A stretch of DNA of 64,000 nt from an uncultured Myroides sp. (GTDB lineage Bacteria; Bacteroidota; Bacteroidia; Flavobacteriales; Flavobacteriaceae): NCBI GenBank assembly GCA_913777665.1, contig CAJYTF010000033.1, forward strand, positions 1-64,000, in the 5' to 3' direction. Positions 34,335-42,749 of this stretch are shown here, in pieces. The notes below the pieces were generated by a model. That model was not told the origin of the DNA. It was given only the letters and a program-made list of their open reading frames with translations, and searched no databases. Numbering within the stretch: the first letter of the stretch is position 1; each line of letters opens with the position of its first letter. Both the position numbers and the translations under genes were made by a program.

Positions 34335-35051
34335 TTAATTTTGATTCATTGGAACTTCAATAACAAGAAATTCACTTTTATCGTTTGTTTTGATTGTTAC
34401 ATTTTCGATTTCCCAGATTCCAATTGCATCGCGGGTTTCTAATTGATTTCCATCAACTTCGATCGATCCATTTAAAAGAAAAATATAAATTCCGTTGTTT
34501 TTAGGATCTTCCACAGTAATCGTAGTTTCTTTACCAGCATCGAACTTCGCCATTTTAAACCAAGCATTTTGCTGTAATCTTAAAGTACCTTCGGCTGTTT
34601 CTGGCTGAATCAACGTTTTGATTTCGTTATCGTTTACCGCATATTCCATTTGACCATAACGTGGTGTAATATTCATTTTGTTTGGAATGATCCATATTTG
34701 AAGAAACTTTACAGCTTCGGTTGCACTGCCGTTCATTTCGCTGTGAGTTACACCTGTGCCGGCACTCATAAACTGAATTTCGCCTTTTTGAATGATTCCT
34801 TCAGATCCGGTACTGTCTTTATGAGCCAATTTTCCTTCTAACGGAATTGAAACAATTTCCATGTTTTGGTGTGGATGTGCGCCAAAGCCTCTGCCTGCTG
34901 CCACATAATCATCATTCAGAACCCGTAAAGCTCCAAAATGAACGCGCTCCGGATTAAAATATCCTGCAAATGAAAAAGTATGATAAGATTTTAACCAATC
35001 GTGATCGGCATATCCTCTTGATGCTGCTTTATGAATTGTATATTTTGCCAT
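34335..35051 (-). CDS. Pirin family protein
   Basis: Bicupin protein of 238 residues. The N-terminal cupin holds the metal-binding block FGAHPHQNMEIVSIPLEGKL, and the preceding HTFSFAGYFNPERVHFGALRVLNDD is diagnostic. MSAGTGVTHSE supplies the remaining ligands. Bacterial pirins can act as quercetinase-like dioxygenases or regulators; the role here is unknown. It is first in a two-gene operon with yceI and is preceded by a perfect palindrome that overlaps a possible -7 element. Confidence 0.93.
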   Translation of the reverse strand: MAKYTIHKAASRGYADHDWLKSYHTFSFAGYFNPERVHFGALRVLNDDYVAAGRGFGAHPHQNMEIVSIPLEGKLAHKDSTGSEGIIQKGEIQFMSAGTGVTHSEMNGSATEAVKFLQIWIIPNKMNITPRYGQMEYAVNDNEIKTLIQPETAEGTLRLQQNAWFKMAKFDAGKETTITVEDPKNNGIYIFLLNGSIEVDGNQLETRDAIGIWEIENVTIKTNDKSEFLVIEVPMNQN

Positions 35052-35073
35052 TGTTGTGCGTTTTTTAATTTTA

Positions 35074-35091
35074 TAATGTAAAGGTACATTA
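35074..35091. promoter_or_regulatory. Palindromic operator candidate upstream of pirin-yceI
   Basis: Perfect 7-bp arms TAATGTA and TACATTA separated by AAGG, 23 bases before the pirin ATG. On the minus strand it contains TACCTTTA, a seven-of-eight match to the -7 consensus, so a protein bound here would be expected to block transcription. Confidence 0.5.
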
Positions 35092-35156
35092 CACAGATTA
35101 ATTGGCTGTTAATCTATATTAAGAAATAAAAAACGCTGATTTTCAAATGTTTATTT

Positions 35157-35738
35157 TTACTTTTTACGCAGGAGGTTGCTTTTCATTTTACTGAAAAACT
35201 CGGGCGTAACACCAATAAACGATGCTATGTATTTTTGTGGCAGGCAGTTAATAATATCGGGATATTTTTGCAGAAATTTTTCGTAACGTTCTTCGGCAGT
35301 TAACGCCATTTTATCTAAAATGCGCTGTTGGTTGGCAATTAAATTGTTTTCGGTAAGTATTCTAAAAAAACGTTCCAATTTTGGAACTTCGGTAAATAAT
35401 CGTTCTGCATCGCAACGTTGTAAAATAAGTACATCGCAATCTTCCATTACATCAACATATAATACGGCAGGTTTTCCCGTTAGATAACTGTACATGTCGG
35501 CAACCCACCAACCTGGTGTTGCAAAACTTAAAATGTGTACTGTTCCGTTATCGTCAATAGTGTAACTGCGTAAAATTCCCTTTAAAACAAAATAGGTAAA
35601 ATGCGCTTCGTCGCCTGGTTTTATTACAATTGTTTTAGCTTTAAAACTGGCTTTTTCAAAAGCATTAAAAATAATATCTTCTTCTTCTGAAGTTAGCGAA
35701 ACGTGTTTGGATATATTTTGAAGCAGTAAATTTTTCAT
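35157..35738 (-). CDS. Crp/Fnr family transcriptional regulator
   Basis: Regulator of 193 residues with a cyclic-nucleotide-binding-like N-terminal domain (about 10-120, including TIDDNGTVHILSFATPGWWV) and a C-terminal helix-turn-helix (about 150-193, PQKYIASFIGVTPEFFSKMK). No cysteine cluster is present. It belongs to the Bacteroidota Crp/Fnr type often found next to the genes it controls; the pirin-yceI operon lies 105 bases downstream on the same strand. The ligand is unknown. Confidence 0.88.
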   Translation of the reverse strand: MKNLLLQNISKHVSLTSEEEDIIFNAFEKASFKAKTIVIKPGDEAHFTYFVLKGILRSYTIDDNGTVHILSFATPGWWVADMYSYLTGKPAVLYVDVMEDCDVLILQRCDAERLFTEVPKLERFFRILTENNLIANQQRILDKMALTAEERYEKFLQKYPDIINCLPQKYIASFIGVTPEFFSKMKSNLLRKK

Positions 35739-35815
35739 TTGTGCGACTTGTTTATTTTACGATCATAAAAATAGCGATAAATTATGATAACATCTATTTT
35801 ATTTACTATCTTGTT

Positions 35816-35832
35816 GCAAATATTAAATTTGC
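35816..35832. promoter_or_regulatory. Short palindrome touching the start of the acetyltransferase gene
   Basis: GCAAAT-ATTAA-ATTTGC, perfect 6-bp arms ending immediately before the ATG of the GNAT gene, and containing TAAATTTG, an exact -7 consensus match. Too close to the ATG for an ordinary leader unless the mRNA is leaderless or starts further in. Confidence 0.3.
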
Positions 35833-36282
35833 ATGTTAACATTTAAACAGATAAAAGCAGACGATGTAATTAACATTCGTCATACCGTATTAAAAGAAGG
35901 GCAACCCATTGAAGTTTGTCATTTTGAAGGAGATTTAGATGAAGGAACCAAGCACTTTGGCGCATTTTTAAATAATGAATTGATAGGTGCGGTAACCATG
36001 ATGTTAAAAAAAACTAACAATTATAAGGTATATCCGGTGTATCGATTAACGGGCTTGTCTATTTTACCGGAACATCAGCACAAAAATATTGGCAAACGCC
36101 TGCTACATTTCGCCGAAGAAAACATTTCTCGCAAAGGATCTGTTATGATTTGGTGTTTTGCTCGTGATTATGCCGTAAATTTTTACAAAAAAAATGGTTA
36201 TAGGTTAAATGTTCAGCAAGTGGTAATTCCGTACATTGGTTCTCACAGAATTATGTTTAAATTTGTAGCGAAAGAAGATTAA
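35833..36282 (+). CDS. GNAT family N-acetyltransferase
   Basis: Acetyl-CoA-dependent transferase of 149 residues. The acetyl-CoA loop region is visible in LTGLSILPEHQHKNIGKRLLHFAEENI, matching the Q/RxxGxG/A pattern as HKNIGKR. The closing ARDYAVNFYKKNGYRLN is typical of the C-terminal half of the fold. The substrate is unknown. It is divergent from the Crp/Fnr gene, and the transpeptidase gene follows after 13 bases, probably on the same transcript. Confidence 0.87.
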   Translation: MLTFKQIKADDVINIRHTVLKEGQPIEVCHFEGDLDEGTKHFGAFLNNELIGAVTMMLKKTNNYKVYPVYRLTGLSILPEHQHKNIGKRLLHFAEENISRKGSVMIWCFARDYAVNFYKKNGYRLNVQQVVIPYIGSHRIMFKFVAKED

Positions 36283-36295
36283 CCGTTTTTATAGA

Positions 36296-37639
36296 ATGAA
36301 TATTAGAAAAATTATTGTTGGGGCACTTATTTTTTCTGCATGTACAAGTAACAATTCTAACAAGAATTTATCAAACGCAGAAAAAACAGTAAGGGTTGAG
36401 AAGATTATGCTGTTTGGGAAAGATGAAAATGTGGTACAATTTTATACCGACAATAATTTTGAAACAATTTGGCAAGACAGTTTAAGCAGAAATCAACTGA
36501 TTTCGGCTATTATTGATAGCAGATACGATGGCGTTTTGCCCGAAAAATATCCTTTAAAAAAATTAATTGCTGCGCATTTTAACTATAACGTTTTGAGTAT
36601 TGCTGAACTTCAAAAAGCCGATGTTGCTTTTAGCGAAAACTTTTTTCGTATTGCAAAACAATTGGCAACAGGTAAGGTAAATCCTAAAAAAATGTATGGC
36701 GATTGGGAACCTTACATCCCGGAAAATGATTATAAAGCATTATTGAACAAATCGTTGGCAGATCAAAAGGTGTATGATGTTCTAGAAGATATCAAACCTA
36801 AAAACGAATTGTACAAGAAATATAAAAAAGCATTTGCTAAATATGTACCTGTAATTTCAAAGGATACATTGTCTGCCGAAGGATTACTGCGTAAAAAAGT
36901 GTGGGTGAATTTTGAACGAACCAAGTGGTTAGAACCCGATTTAGGCGAAAATTATGTTTGGATTAATTTGCCGCAATATGATTTACAGGTGGTTGAAAAC
37001 GGATCGATTACCGATTCGTACAAAGTGATTATTGGCAAGAAAGATAGAAGAACACCGATACTTTCATCGGCTTTCAACGGAATCATTGTAAACCCAAAAT
37101 GGACAGTTCCTCCAACAATTCTTAAGAATGATGTAGTGCCAAAAGCATCTGCTAACCGAGGTTATTTCGCATCGAACCGCTTAACTATTTTCGATAAAAA
37201 ATCAGGGAAACAAGTCAGTCCCGATAATTGGAATCCGGCTAATTATTCATCGTATCGTTATGTACAACAAACCGGACGATTAAATTCATTGGGTCAGATA
37301 AAATTCGATTTCCCCAACAAACACATGGTTTATTTACACGATACCAATAACAGAACACGTTTTGTAGAAAGCAACCGTGCGTTGAGTTCGGGCTGTGTTC
37401 GTGTGGAAGATCCTTTTAGACTGGCAGAAAAAATATTTAAGATCGAAGGAAAAAATATATCAAAAAGCGAAATTGATACCTTGGCGGTAAAAGAGAAGAC
37501 TAAAAACTTTAAATTAAACAAAAAAGTAAACGTCCATCAAGTGTATTTTACAGCCGTAATCAACGATGCCGGCGATGTAAAAATTCTTAACGACGTTTAC
37601 TCTTTAGATAATAAACTTTATAAAAGATTAATTCAATAA
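36296..37639 (+). CDS. L,D-transpeptidase, YcbB-like lipoprotein
   Basis: Cell-wall cross-linking enzyme of 447 residues that joins peptidoglycan stems between two diaminopimelate residues. A short lipobox leader (ALIFSAC, C16) suggests a lipid anchor. An N-terminal scaffold domain (about 40-200) resembles that of YcbB-type proteins. The YkuD catalytic domain (about 210-395) has the conserved HDTNNRTRFVESNRALSSGCVRVEDP, where the Cys of SSGCVRV is the nucleophile. Length is shorter than E. coli YcbB (615). It overlaps the convergent L,D-transpeptidase-like gene by 12 bases. Confidence 0.9.
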   Translation: MNIRKIIVGALIFSACTSNNSNKNLSNAEKTVRVEKIMLFGKDENVVQFYTDNNFETIWQDSLSRNQLISAIIDSRYDGVLPEKYPLKKLIAAHFNYNVLSIAELQKADVAFSENFFRIAKQLATGKVNPKKMYGDWEPYIPENDYKALLNKSLADQKVYDVLEDIKPKNELYKKYKKAFAKYVPVISKDTLSAEGLLRKKVWVNFERTKWLEPDLGENYVWINLPQYDLQVVENGSITDSYKVIIGKKDRRTPILSSAFNGIIVNPKWTVPPTILKNDVVPKASANRGYFASNRLTIFDKKSGKQVSPDNWNPANYSSYRYVQQTGRLNSLGQIKFDFPNKHMVYLHDTNNRTRFVESNRALSSGCVRVEDPFRLAEKIFKIEGKNISKSEIDTLAVKEKTKNFKLNKKVNVHQVYFTAVINDAGDVKILNDVYSLDNKLYKRLIQ

Positions 37640-38437
37640 ATTAGATGTTGTAAGATAACCTTTTTGGTCTGCATGGTAAATAAACAAACAACTTTCGTTT
37701 TTAATAAGGTTAATAATATCATGCGCAACTTCGTAAGGTAAAGCCGGGCAGCCTAAGCTACGTCCTAAATATCCTTGGTTTTTTCCTAAGTTTTCGTTGG
37801 CATAATCGGCAGCATGTATTACAATATCGCGCTCTCGAGCATTGTTGTTAATACCTGCTTCTAAACCATCTAATCGTAACGATAAACCGTGTTTTCCCAT
37901 ATAGGTTTCGGCAGTGGTATAAAAACCAAGGCTGCTTTTGTACGATTCGCGTGTGTTAGAAAAATCGTTCGCATATTCCTTTCCGCTGTTTCTACCGTGC
38001 GATACTACAGTTTGGTAAAGAATCTCGTGCGATTTCATATCAATAACCCACATTCTGCGTTCGGTAGATGATTTGGTAAAATCAATAATTGTAAGGATTT
38101 CTTTATTTAGTTTTCCTTGGTCTTTTAGTTTGTAATAACCTTTAAAAGCCGCTTTAAAGCTTTCCATTTCAGGCTTTTCAAACTTTTTTTCGTCTAAATC
38201 TAAATATTCCGATAAAACCAATTTATCAAAAGCACTTAAATTACTTGTTGTGTTAGATTTTAAATTTGTTTTTGTTACAGCGGCAATTTCTTTCGATTTT
38301 ATAGTAGAAGATTTTGTAACTACCGTAACTTTTTTACCATTTCCATTCCCATTGTTATCTCCGTTCGGGTCGTTAATTGTCATTGGTTTGAACGATAATA
38401 GACCCACCATCATTATAGGCAATAATTTAAAATTCAT
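37628..38437 (-). CDS. Murein L,D-transpeptidase catalytic domain family protein
   Basis: Exported protein of 269 residues with a signal-like N-terminus (MNFKLLPIMMVGLLSFKPMT), a low-complexity Asn/Gly and Lys/Thr/Ser linker (about 23-65) and a YkuD_2-type catalytic domain (about 110-260). The catalytic region is GYLGRSLGCPALPYEVAHDI, with the Cys of SLGCPAL as nucleophile, and the preceding IVIHAADYANE holds the conserved His. It faces the other L,D-transpeptidase gene tail to tail. The closest biochemical role is peptidoglycan remodelling, not directly shown. Confidence 0.88.
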   Translation of the reverse strand: MNFKLLPIMMVGLLSFKPMTINDPNGDNNGNGNGKKVTVVTKSSTIKSKEIAAVTKTNLKSNTTSNLSAFDKLVLSEYLDLDEKKFEKPEMESFKAAFKGYYKLKDQGKLNKEILTIIDFTKSSTERRMWVIDMKSHEILYQTVVSHGRNSGKEYANDFSNTRESYKSSLGFYTTAETYMGKHGLSLRLDGLEAGINNNARERDIVIHAADYANENLGKNQGYLGRSLGCPALPYEVAHDIINLIKNESCLFIYHADQKGYLTTSNLLN

Positions 38438-38513
38438 TTGTTCTTATATTAATGTTGTTTAAACTTCTGAACGTAAATATAATAACTTTATTACAAACCA
38501 AACCGTTAATTTA

Positions 38514-38528
38514 ATGTTTAATAAACAT
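38514..38528. promoter_or_regulatory. AT-rich palindrome between transpeptidase and phosphoglycerate mutase
   Basis: ATGTTTA-A-TAAACAT, perfect 7-bp arms around one base, within a very AT-rich gap that also repeats AACATTTAA-like words. It could be an operator for either divergent gene or a chance product of base composition. Confidence 0.3.
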
Positions 38529-38589
38529 ATTTAACATTTAATTTTAGTAAAATGTTAAAAAAATAGACCGAAATCTAAAATTCTATGAG

Positions 38590-38597
38590 TAAATTTG
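38590..38597 (+). promoter_or_regulatory. Putative -7 promoter element for gpmI
   Basis: TAAATTTG matches TAnnTTTG exactly, 21 bases before the ATG at 38619. Confidence 0.45.
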
Positions 38598-38618
38598 AAC
38601 CATATTTTTAATCGAAAA

Positions 38619-40136
38619 ATGAACAAAAAAGTCCTTTTAATGATATTAGATGGATGGGGAAATTCACCCGATCCAAAAGTATCAGCCATAGATCATGCCA
38701 ACACGCCCTTTATAGATAGTTTATATAAAAAGTATCCTTTTGCACAGTTACGAACCGATGGTTTAAATGTTGGTTTACCCGAAGGACAAATGGGTAATTC
38801 TGAAGTTGGTCACATGAATTTGGGTGCCGGTAGAATTGTATATCAAGATTTGGCAAAAATTAATCTGGCGGTTCAAAACAAAACATTAAATGTAGAACCT
38901 GTTTTGCAAGAAGCGTTTACTTTTGCTAAAGTTCATAACAAAAAGGTACATTTTTTAGGTTTGGTTTCCGATGGCGGCGTGCATTCACATATTAACCATT
39001 TGTGTGGTTTGTTAGATGTTGCTAAGGAATTTGATTTAAAAAATGTTTTTGTGCATGCGTTTACCGATGGGCGTGATGTAGATCCTAAATCAGGTGCCGA
39101 TCATATTGCTTCATTGATTAAATACATGGATCAATCTACAGGAAAATTAGCTTCGGTTATAGGTAGATACTACGCAATGGATCGTGATAAACGTTGGGAG
39201 CGCGTTAAAAAAGCCTACGATTTATTGGTTAAAGGCGTGGGAATGCCGTCGCATAATGCCGTTTTAAGCATTGCCGATAGTTATATAAATGAGGTTACAG
39301 ACGAGTTTATCGAACCAATTGTAATGATAAATGAGGATAATACACCCGTTGCAACAATTGGCGAAGGTGATGTAGTTGTTTTCTTTAACTTTAGAACAGA
39401 TCGCGGCAGACAGCTAACCGAAGTTTTATCGCAGGTAAATTTACCCGAATTTGGTATGGAAAAGTTAGATTTGTATTACGTTACTCTTACTAATTACGAC
39501 GAAAGCTATAACAATGTAAAAGTTGTTTATAATAAAGATAATATTACCAATACGTTGGGTGAAGTTTTGGAAAGTGCCGGGAAAAAGCAAATACGCATGG
39601 CAGAAACAGAAAAGTATCCTCATGTAACCTTTTTCTTTTCGGGCGGTCGTGAAGAACCTTTTAACGGGGAATCGCGTATTTTGTGTCCGTCGCCAAAAGT
39701 AGCTACGTACGATTTAAAACCTGAAATGAGTGCTTACGATTTAAAAGATGCATTAATACCCGAATTAAACAAAGCCGAAGCCGATTTTATTGTAATTAAC
39801 TTTGCAAACGGAGATATGGTTGGACATACAGGTAGTATGAGTGCAGCAATAAAAGCTTGTGAAACGGTTGATATTTGTACAAACCAAATTGTTGATGCTG
39901 CTATTTTAAATAATTTTACAGTTATAATTTTGGCGGATCACGGTAATTGCGAAACTATGTTTAACGAAGACGGTAGCCCAAATACGGCACACACAACAAA
40001 CCCTGTACCTGTAATTTTAATAGATAAAGATATTAAAGAAATTCATAATGGTGTTTTAGCAGATATAGCTCCAACAGTTTTAAAATTAATGGGTGTTGAA
40101 CAACCAGATGTTATGACAGCCAAAGCCTTGATTTAG
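38619..40136 (+). CDS. gpmI: 2,3-bisphosphoglycerate-independent phosphoglycerate mutase
   Basis: Glycolytic enzyme that interconverts 3- and 2-phosphoglycerate using two manganese ions; 505 residues, the usual length. The start at 38619 (MNKKVLLMILDGWG) is set by the family N-terminus; an in-frame TTG at 38595 is less likely. Metal-binding D11 is in ILDGWG, and the phosphorylated serine lies in QMGNSEVGHMNLGAGR. The C-terminal metal block is IILADHGNCETMFNEDG with NTAHTTNPVP. It is followed by a strong terminator and appears monocistronic. Confidence 0.95.
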   Translation: MNKKVLLMILDGWGNSPDPKVSAIDHANTPFIDSLYKKYPFAQLRTDGLNVGLPEGQMGNSEVGHMNLGAGRIVYQDLAKINLAVQNKTLNVEPVLQEAFTFAKVHNKKVHFLGLVSDGGVHSHINHLCGLLDVAKEFDLKNVFVHAFTDGRDVDPKSGADHIASLIKYMDQSTGKLASVIGRYYAMDRDKRWERVKKAYDLLVKGVGMPSHNAVLSIADSYINEVTDEFIEPIVMINEDNTPVATIGEGDVVVFFNFRTDRGRQLTEVLSQVNLPEFGMEKLDLYYVTLTNYDESYNNVKVVYNKDNITNTLGEVLESAGKKQIRMAETEKYPHVTFFFSGGREEPFNGESRILCPSPKVATYDLKPEMSAYDLKDALIPELNKAEADFIVINFANGDMVGHTGSMSAAIKACETVDICTNQIVDAAILNNFTVIILADHGNCETMFNEDGSPNTAHTTNPVPVILIDKDIKEIHNGVLADIAPTVLKLMGVEQPDVMTAKALI

Positions 40137-40155
40137 TTATTAAATAGAGTGAATT

Positions 40156-40182
40156 GCCCGAAATTATTTTCGGGCTTTTTTT
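40156..40182 (+). terminator. Rho-independent terminator of gpmI
   Basis: GC-rich stem GCCCGAAA/TTTTCGGGC with a short loop followed by a T-run, 19 bases after the gpmI stop. Confidence 0.9.
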
Positions 40183-40212
40183 ATAAAAAACAAAAATTTA
40201 ATTTATAAACCG

Positions 40213-40220
40213 TAAATTTG
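40213..40220 (+). promoter_or_regulatory. Putative -7 promoter element for map
   Basis: TAAATTTG matches TAnnTTTG exactly, 21 bases before the map start and directly after the gpmI terminator. Confidence 0.45.
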
Positions 40221-40241
40221 CAGTTCAAAACAATAAAGTAA

Positions 40242-41063
40242 ATGATTGTAATTAAATCCAAAGAAGAAATAGAAATCATGCGCACGGCTGCGTTGTTGGT
40301 TTCTAAAACTTTAGGAATGTTAGCTTCAGAAATTAAACCGGGTGTAACCACCTTACATTTAGATAAATTAGCAGAACAATATATTAGAGATCACGGCGGC
40401 GTACCAGGCTTTTTAGGTTTGTACGGTTGCCCGTGTACCTTACTTACAAGTGTTAATGAACAAATTGTTCACGGTTTACCAACAGATAGACCTTTGCAAG
40501 ATGGCGATGTTGTTTCTTGCGATTTAGGTGCAATTGTAAATGAATATTATGGCGATCATTGCTATACTTTTGAAGTTGGTGAAGTTGCTGCCGAAACCAA
40601 AAAATTATTACAGGTTACTAAAGAATCTTTATACGTTGGTATTCGCGAATTTAAAGCAGGAAATAGGGTAGAAGATGTAGGTTCTGCTATTCAGCGTTAT
40701 GCCGAAGGTCACGGATATTCTGTGGTACGTGAATTGGTAGGCCACGGATTGGGTAAAAAAATGCACGAAGGTCCGGAAATGCCAAATTATGGTAAAAAAG
40801 GTCGCGGAAAATTGTTTCAAGAAGGAATGACCGTTGCTATTGAACCTATGATTAATATGGGAACTAAAAATATTAAGCAGTTAAAAGACGGTTGGACGAT
40901 TGTTACACGCGACGGAAAACCAGCTGCACATTTTGAACATGATGTGGCGTTAGTTGACGGAAAACCTGAACTACTTTCAACATTTGCATATATTTACAAG
41001 GCTTTAGGAATTGTATCAAACGAAGAAGATGAGTTTCGTAAACAGCCTTTAGTTTTATCTTAA
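40242..41063 (+). CDS. map: Methionine aminopeptidase, type I
   Basis: Removes the initiator methionine from nascent proteins; 273 residues. Metal ligands are visible: the aspartate of VVSCDLGAIVNEYYGDH and the second aspartate in YYGDHCYTF. H follows in LVGHGLGKKMHEGPEMPNYG, then the glutamate of VAIEPMINMG and the final one of HFEHDVALV. There is no N-terminal zinc finger or SH3-binding extension. The methyltransferase gene starts on the next base after its stop, so the two are coupled. Confidence 0.95.
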   Translation: MIVIKSKEEIEIMRTAALLVSKTLGMLASEIKPGVTTLHLDKLAEQYIRDHGGVPGFLGLYGCPCTLLTSVNEQIVHGLPTDRPLQDGDVVSCDLGAIVNEYYGDHCYTFEVGEVAAETKKLLQVTKESLYVGIREFKAGNRVEDVGSAIQRYAEGHGYSVVRELVGHGLGKKMHEGPEMPNYGKKGRGKLFQEGMTVAIEPMINMGTKNIKQLKDGWTIVTRDGKPAAHFEHDVALVDGKPELLSTFAYIYKALGIVSNEEDEFRKQPLVLS

Positions 41064-41831
41064 ATGATTAAAAAAGTTTTTAAAACGATATTAAATACCA
41101 TACCTCGCCCCATTTTAATTCGGGCGAGTTATTTTGTTCGCCCTGTTTTGGCTTTTGCTTTAAAAGGTAATCGTTTTACAGATCCGATCGACGGAAAATC
41201 GTTTAAAACATTTCTTCCTTACGGTTACGGAAACCAGCGTAATAATGTTCTTTCTCCAAGCACTTTGTCTTTAGAACGCCATCGTTTATTGTGGTTGTAT
41301 TTAAAAAATGAAACCGATTTTTTTTCGAAACAATTAAAGGTATTGCATTTTGCTCCGGAACAGGCATTTTACAATCGATTTAGAAAGCAAAAGAATCTAA
41401 ATTATACCACAACCGATTTAGAATCGCCTTTAGCCGATGTGAAAGCTGATATCTGTAATCTGCCTTTTGAAAGTGATTTGTATGATGTTATTTTGTGCAA
41501 CCATGTTTTAGAACATATTCCTGATGATACCAAAGCAATGCAAGAATTGTATCGCGTTTTAAAGCCGGGCGGAATGGCAATTTTACAGATTCCGCAAGAT
41601 TTATCAAGAGAAAAAACCTTTGAAGATAATTCTATTATCGATAAAAAAGAGCGTGCAAAAATTTTCGGACAATATGATCACGTTCGGGTTTATGGTCGCG
41701 ATTACTTTGATAAATTAAGAAGTATTGGTTTTAAAGTTGATGAGGTAAATTACACTGCAAAATTATCAAAAGAAGAAGTAGAAAAATACTGTTTGGCAAA
41801 AGGAGAAATTATTCCGGTTTGTTATAAATAA
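41064..41831 (+). CDS. Class I SAM-dependent methyltransferase
   Basis: Methyltransferase of 255 residues with the core domain in the middle. Motif I is shortened (KVLHFAPEQAFYNRFR). The acidic motif II is NYTTTDLES, and motif IV is LYDVILCNHVLEHIPDD, as in the ubiE/Methyltransf_11 group, followed by ALQELYRVLKPGG-like sequence. The N-terminus (about 1-75) is basic and hydrophobic, perhaps membrane-contacting. The substrate is not evident. It starts immediately after the map stop. Confidence 0.87.
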   Translation: MIKKVFKTILNTIPRPILIRASYFVRPVLAFALKGNRFTDPIDGKSFKTFLPYGYGNQRNNVLSPSTLSLERHRLLWLYLKNETDFFSKQLKVLHFAPEQAFYNRFRKQKNLNYTTTDLESPLADVKADICNLPFESDLYDVILCNHVLEHIPDDTKAMQELYRVLKPGGMAILQIPQDLSREKTFEDNSIIDKKERAKIFGQYDHVRVYGRDYFDKLRSIGFKVDEVNYTAKLSKEEVEKYCLAKGEIIPVCYK

Positions 41832-41869
41832 AAATAGAAAGTCCTGATTTTGTCAGGACTTTCTATTTT
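41831..41869. terminator. Bidirectional terminator between methyltransferase and YitT genes
   Basis: Long perfect stem AAAATAGAAAGTCCTGA/TCAGGACTTTCTATTTT with a five-base loop between convergent stops. Confidence 0.9.
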
Positions 41870-42737
41870 AATGTGCATGTTTTTTCTTTAAAATTCCACC
41901 TGCAGTTTCTTTAATTGAACTTGAAAAGATAAATGCTTTTTGATCGATCTCATGAATGGCATTCTTCAATTTTCTAACTTCTAAACGAGTAACAACCGTA
42001 TACACAATATCGGTTTCGGTACTTACTTCAAAACTATCTTTCATAAAACCGCGTTCGCCTTTGTAAACGGTAATTCCTTTGCTCATTTCTAACACTAAAA
42101 AGGCTTTAACTTCTTCGCTTTTCGATGAAATAATGGTAACACCCGTGAATTCTTCAAAGCCTTCCACCACATAATCAATCGTTTTCGATGCAACAAAATA
42201 AGTAAGCATCGAATAAAAAGCAGCTTCTAGTCCAAAGAAAATTCCGGCAATTAAAAAGATCAAAATATTAATTCCCAAGATAATCTCGCTCATAGAAAAA
42301 CCGACTTTTTTTCCAGTGTAAACTGCCAAAACTTCAATTCCGTCTAAGGCAATGCCGCTTTTCATACCAAAACCAACGCCTAATCCAATAAAAAATCCAC
42401 CGAAAACAGAAACGATTAATTTATCGTGCGAAACTTCTGGAAACGGAATAAATAGCAAACAAAGACCTAAAATTATTACCGAAATGATCGATTTTATTGC
42501 AAAAGATTTACCTATTAATTTTCCACCCAAAAGCAAAAACGGGATGTTTAAGGCAACAAAAATTAATGCAATATTTATGTGGTATTTTTTGTATAGAAGC
42601 AGTGCGATACCAGTTACACCGCCATCGAAAAAATGATTGGGAATAAGCAGACTTTTCAATGCGAAACTAATGCAAAGAATTCCCAAAAGCATGAATAGGT
42701 AATCTTTAAAACTGTCTTTCGATAAAATTTTGTCCAT
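41868..42737 (-). CDS. YitT family membrane protein
   Basis: Integral membrane protein of 289 residues with five or six spans in the N-terminal YitT domain (about 10-185; LLIPNHFFDGGVTGIALLLY and SGIALDGIEVLAVYTGKK are family-type blocks) and a C-terminal cytoplasmic DUF2179 domain (about 215-280). The latter resembles small ligand-binding domains. Function of the family is not established. It is encoded 12 bases after the cyclase gene on the same strand, so it may belong to the same transcript as the two cyclases. Confidence 0.88.
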   Translation of the reverse strand: MDKILSKDSFKDYLFMLLGILCISFALKSLLIPNHFFDGGVTGIALLLYKKYHINIALIFVALNIPFLLLGGKLIGKSFAIKSIISVIILGLCLLFIPFPEVSHDKLIVSVFGGFFIGLGVGFGMKSGIALDGIEVLAVYTGKKVGFSMSEIILGINILIFLIAGIFFGLEAAFYSMLTYFVASKTIDYVVEGFEEFTGVTIISSKSEEVKAFLVLEMSKGITVYKGERGFMKDSFEVSTETDIVYTVVTRLEVRKLKNAIHEIDQKAFIFSSSIKETAGGILKKKHAH

Positions 42738-42749
42738 TGGTTTAGGTGG

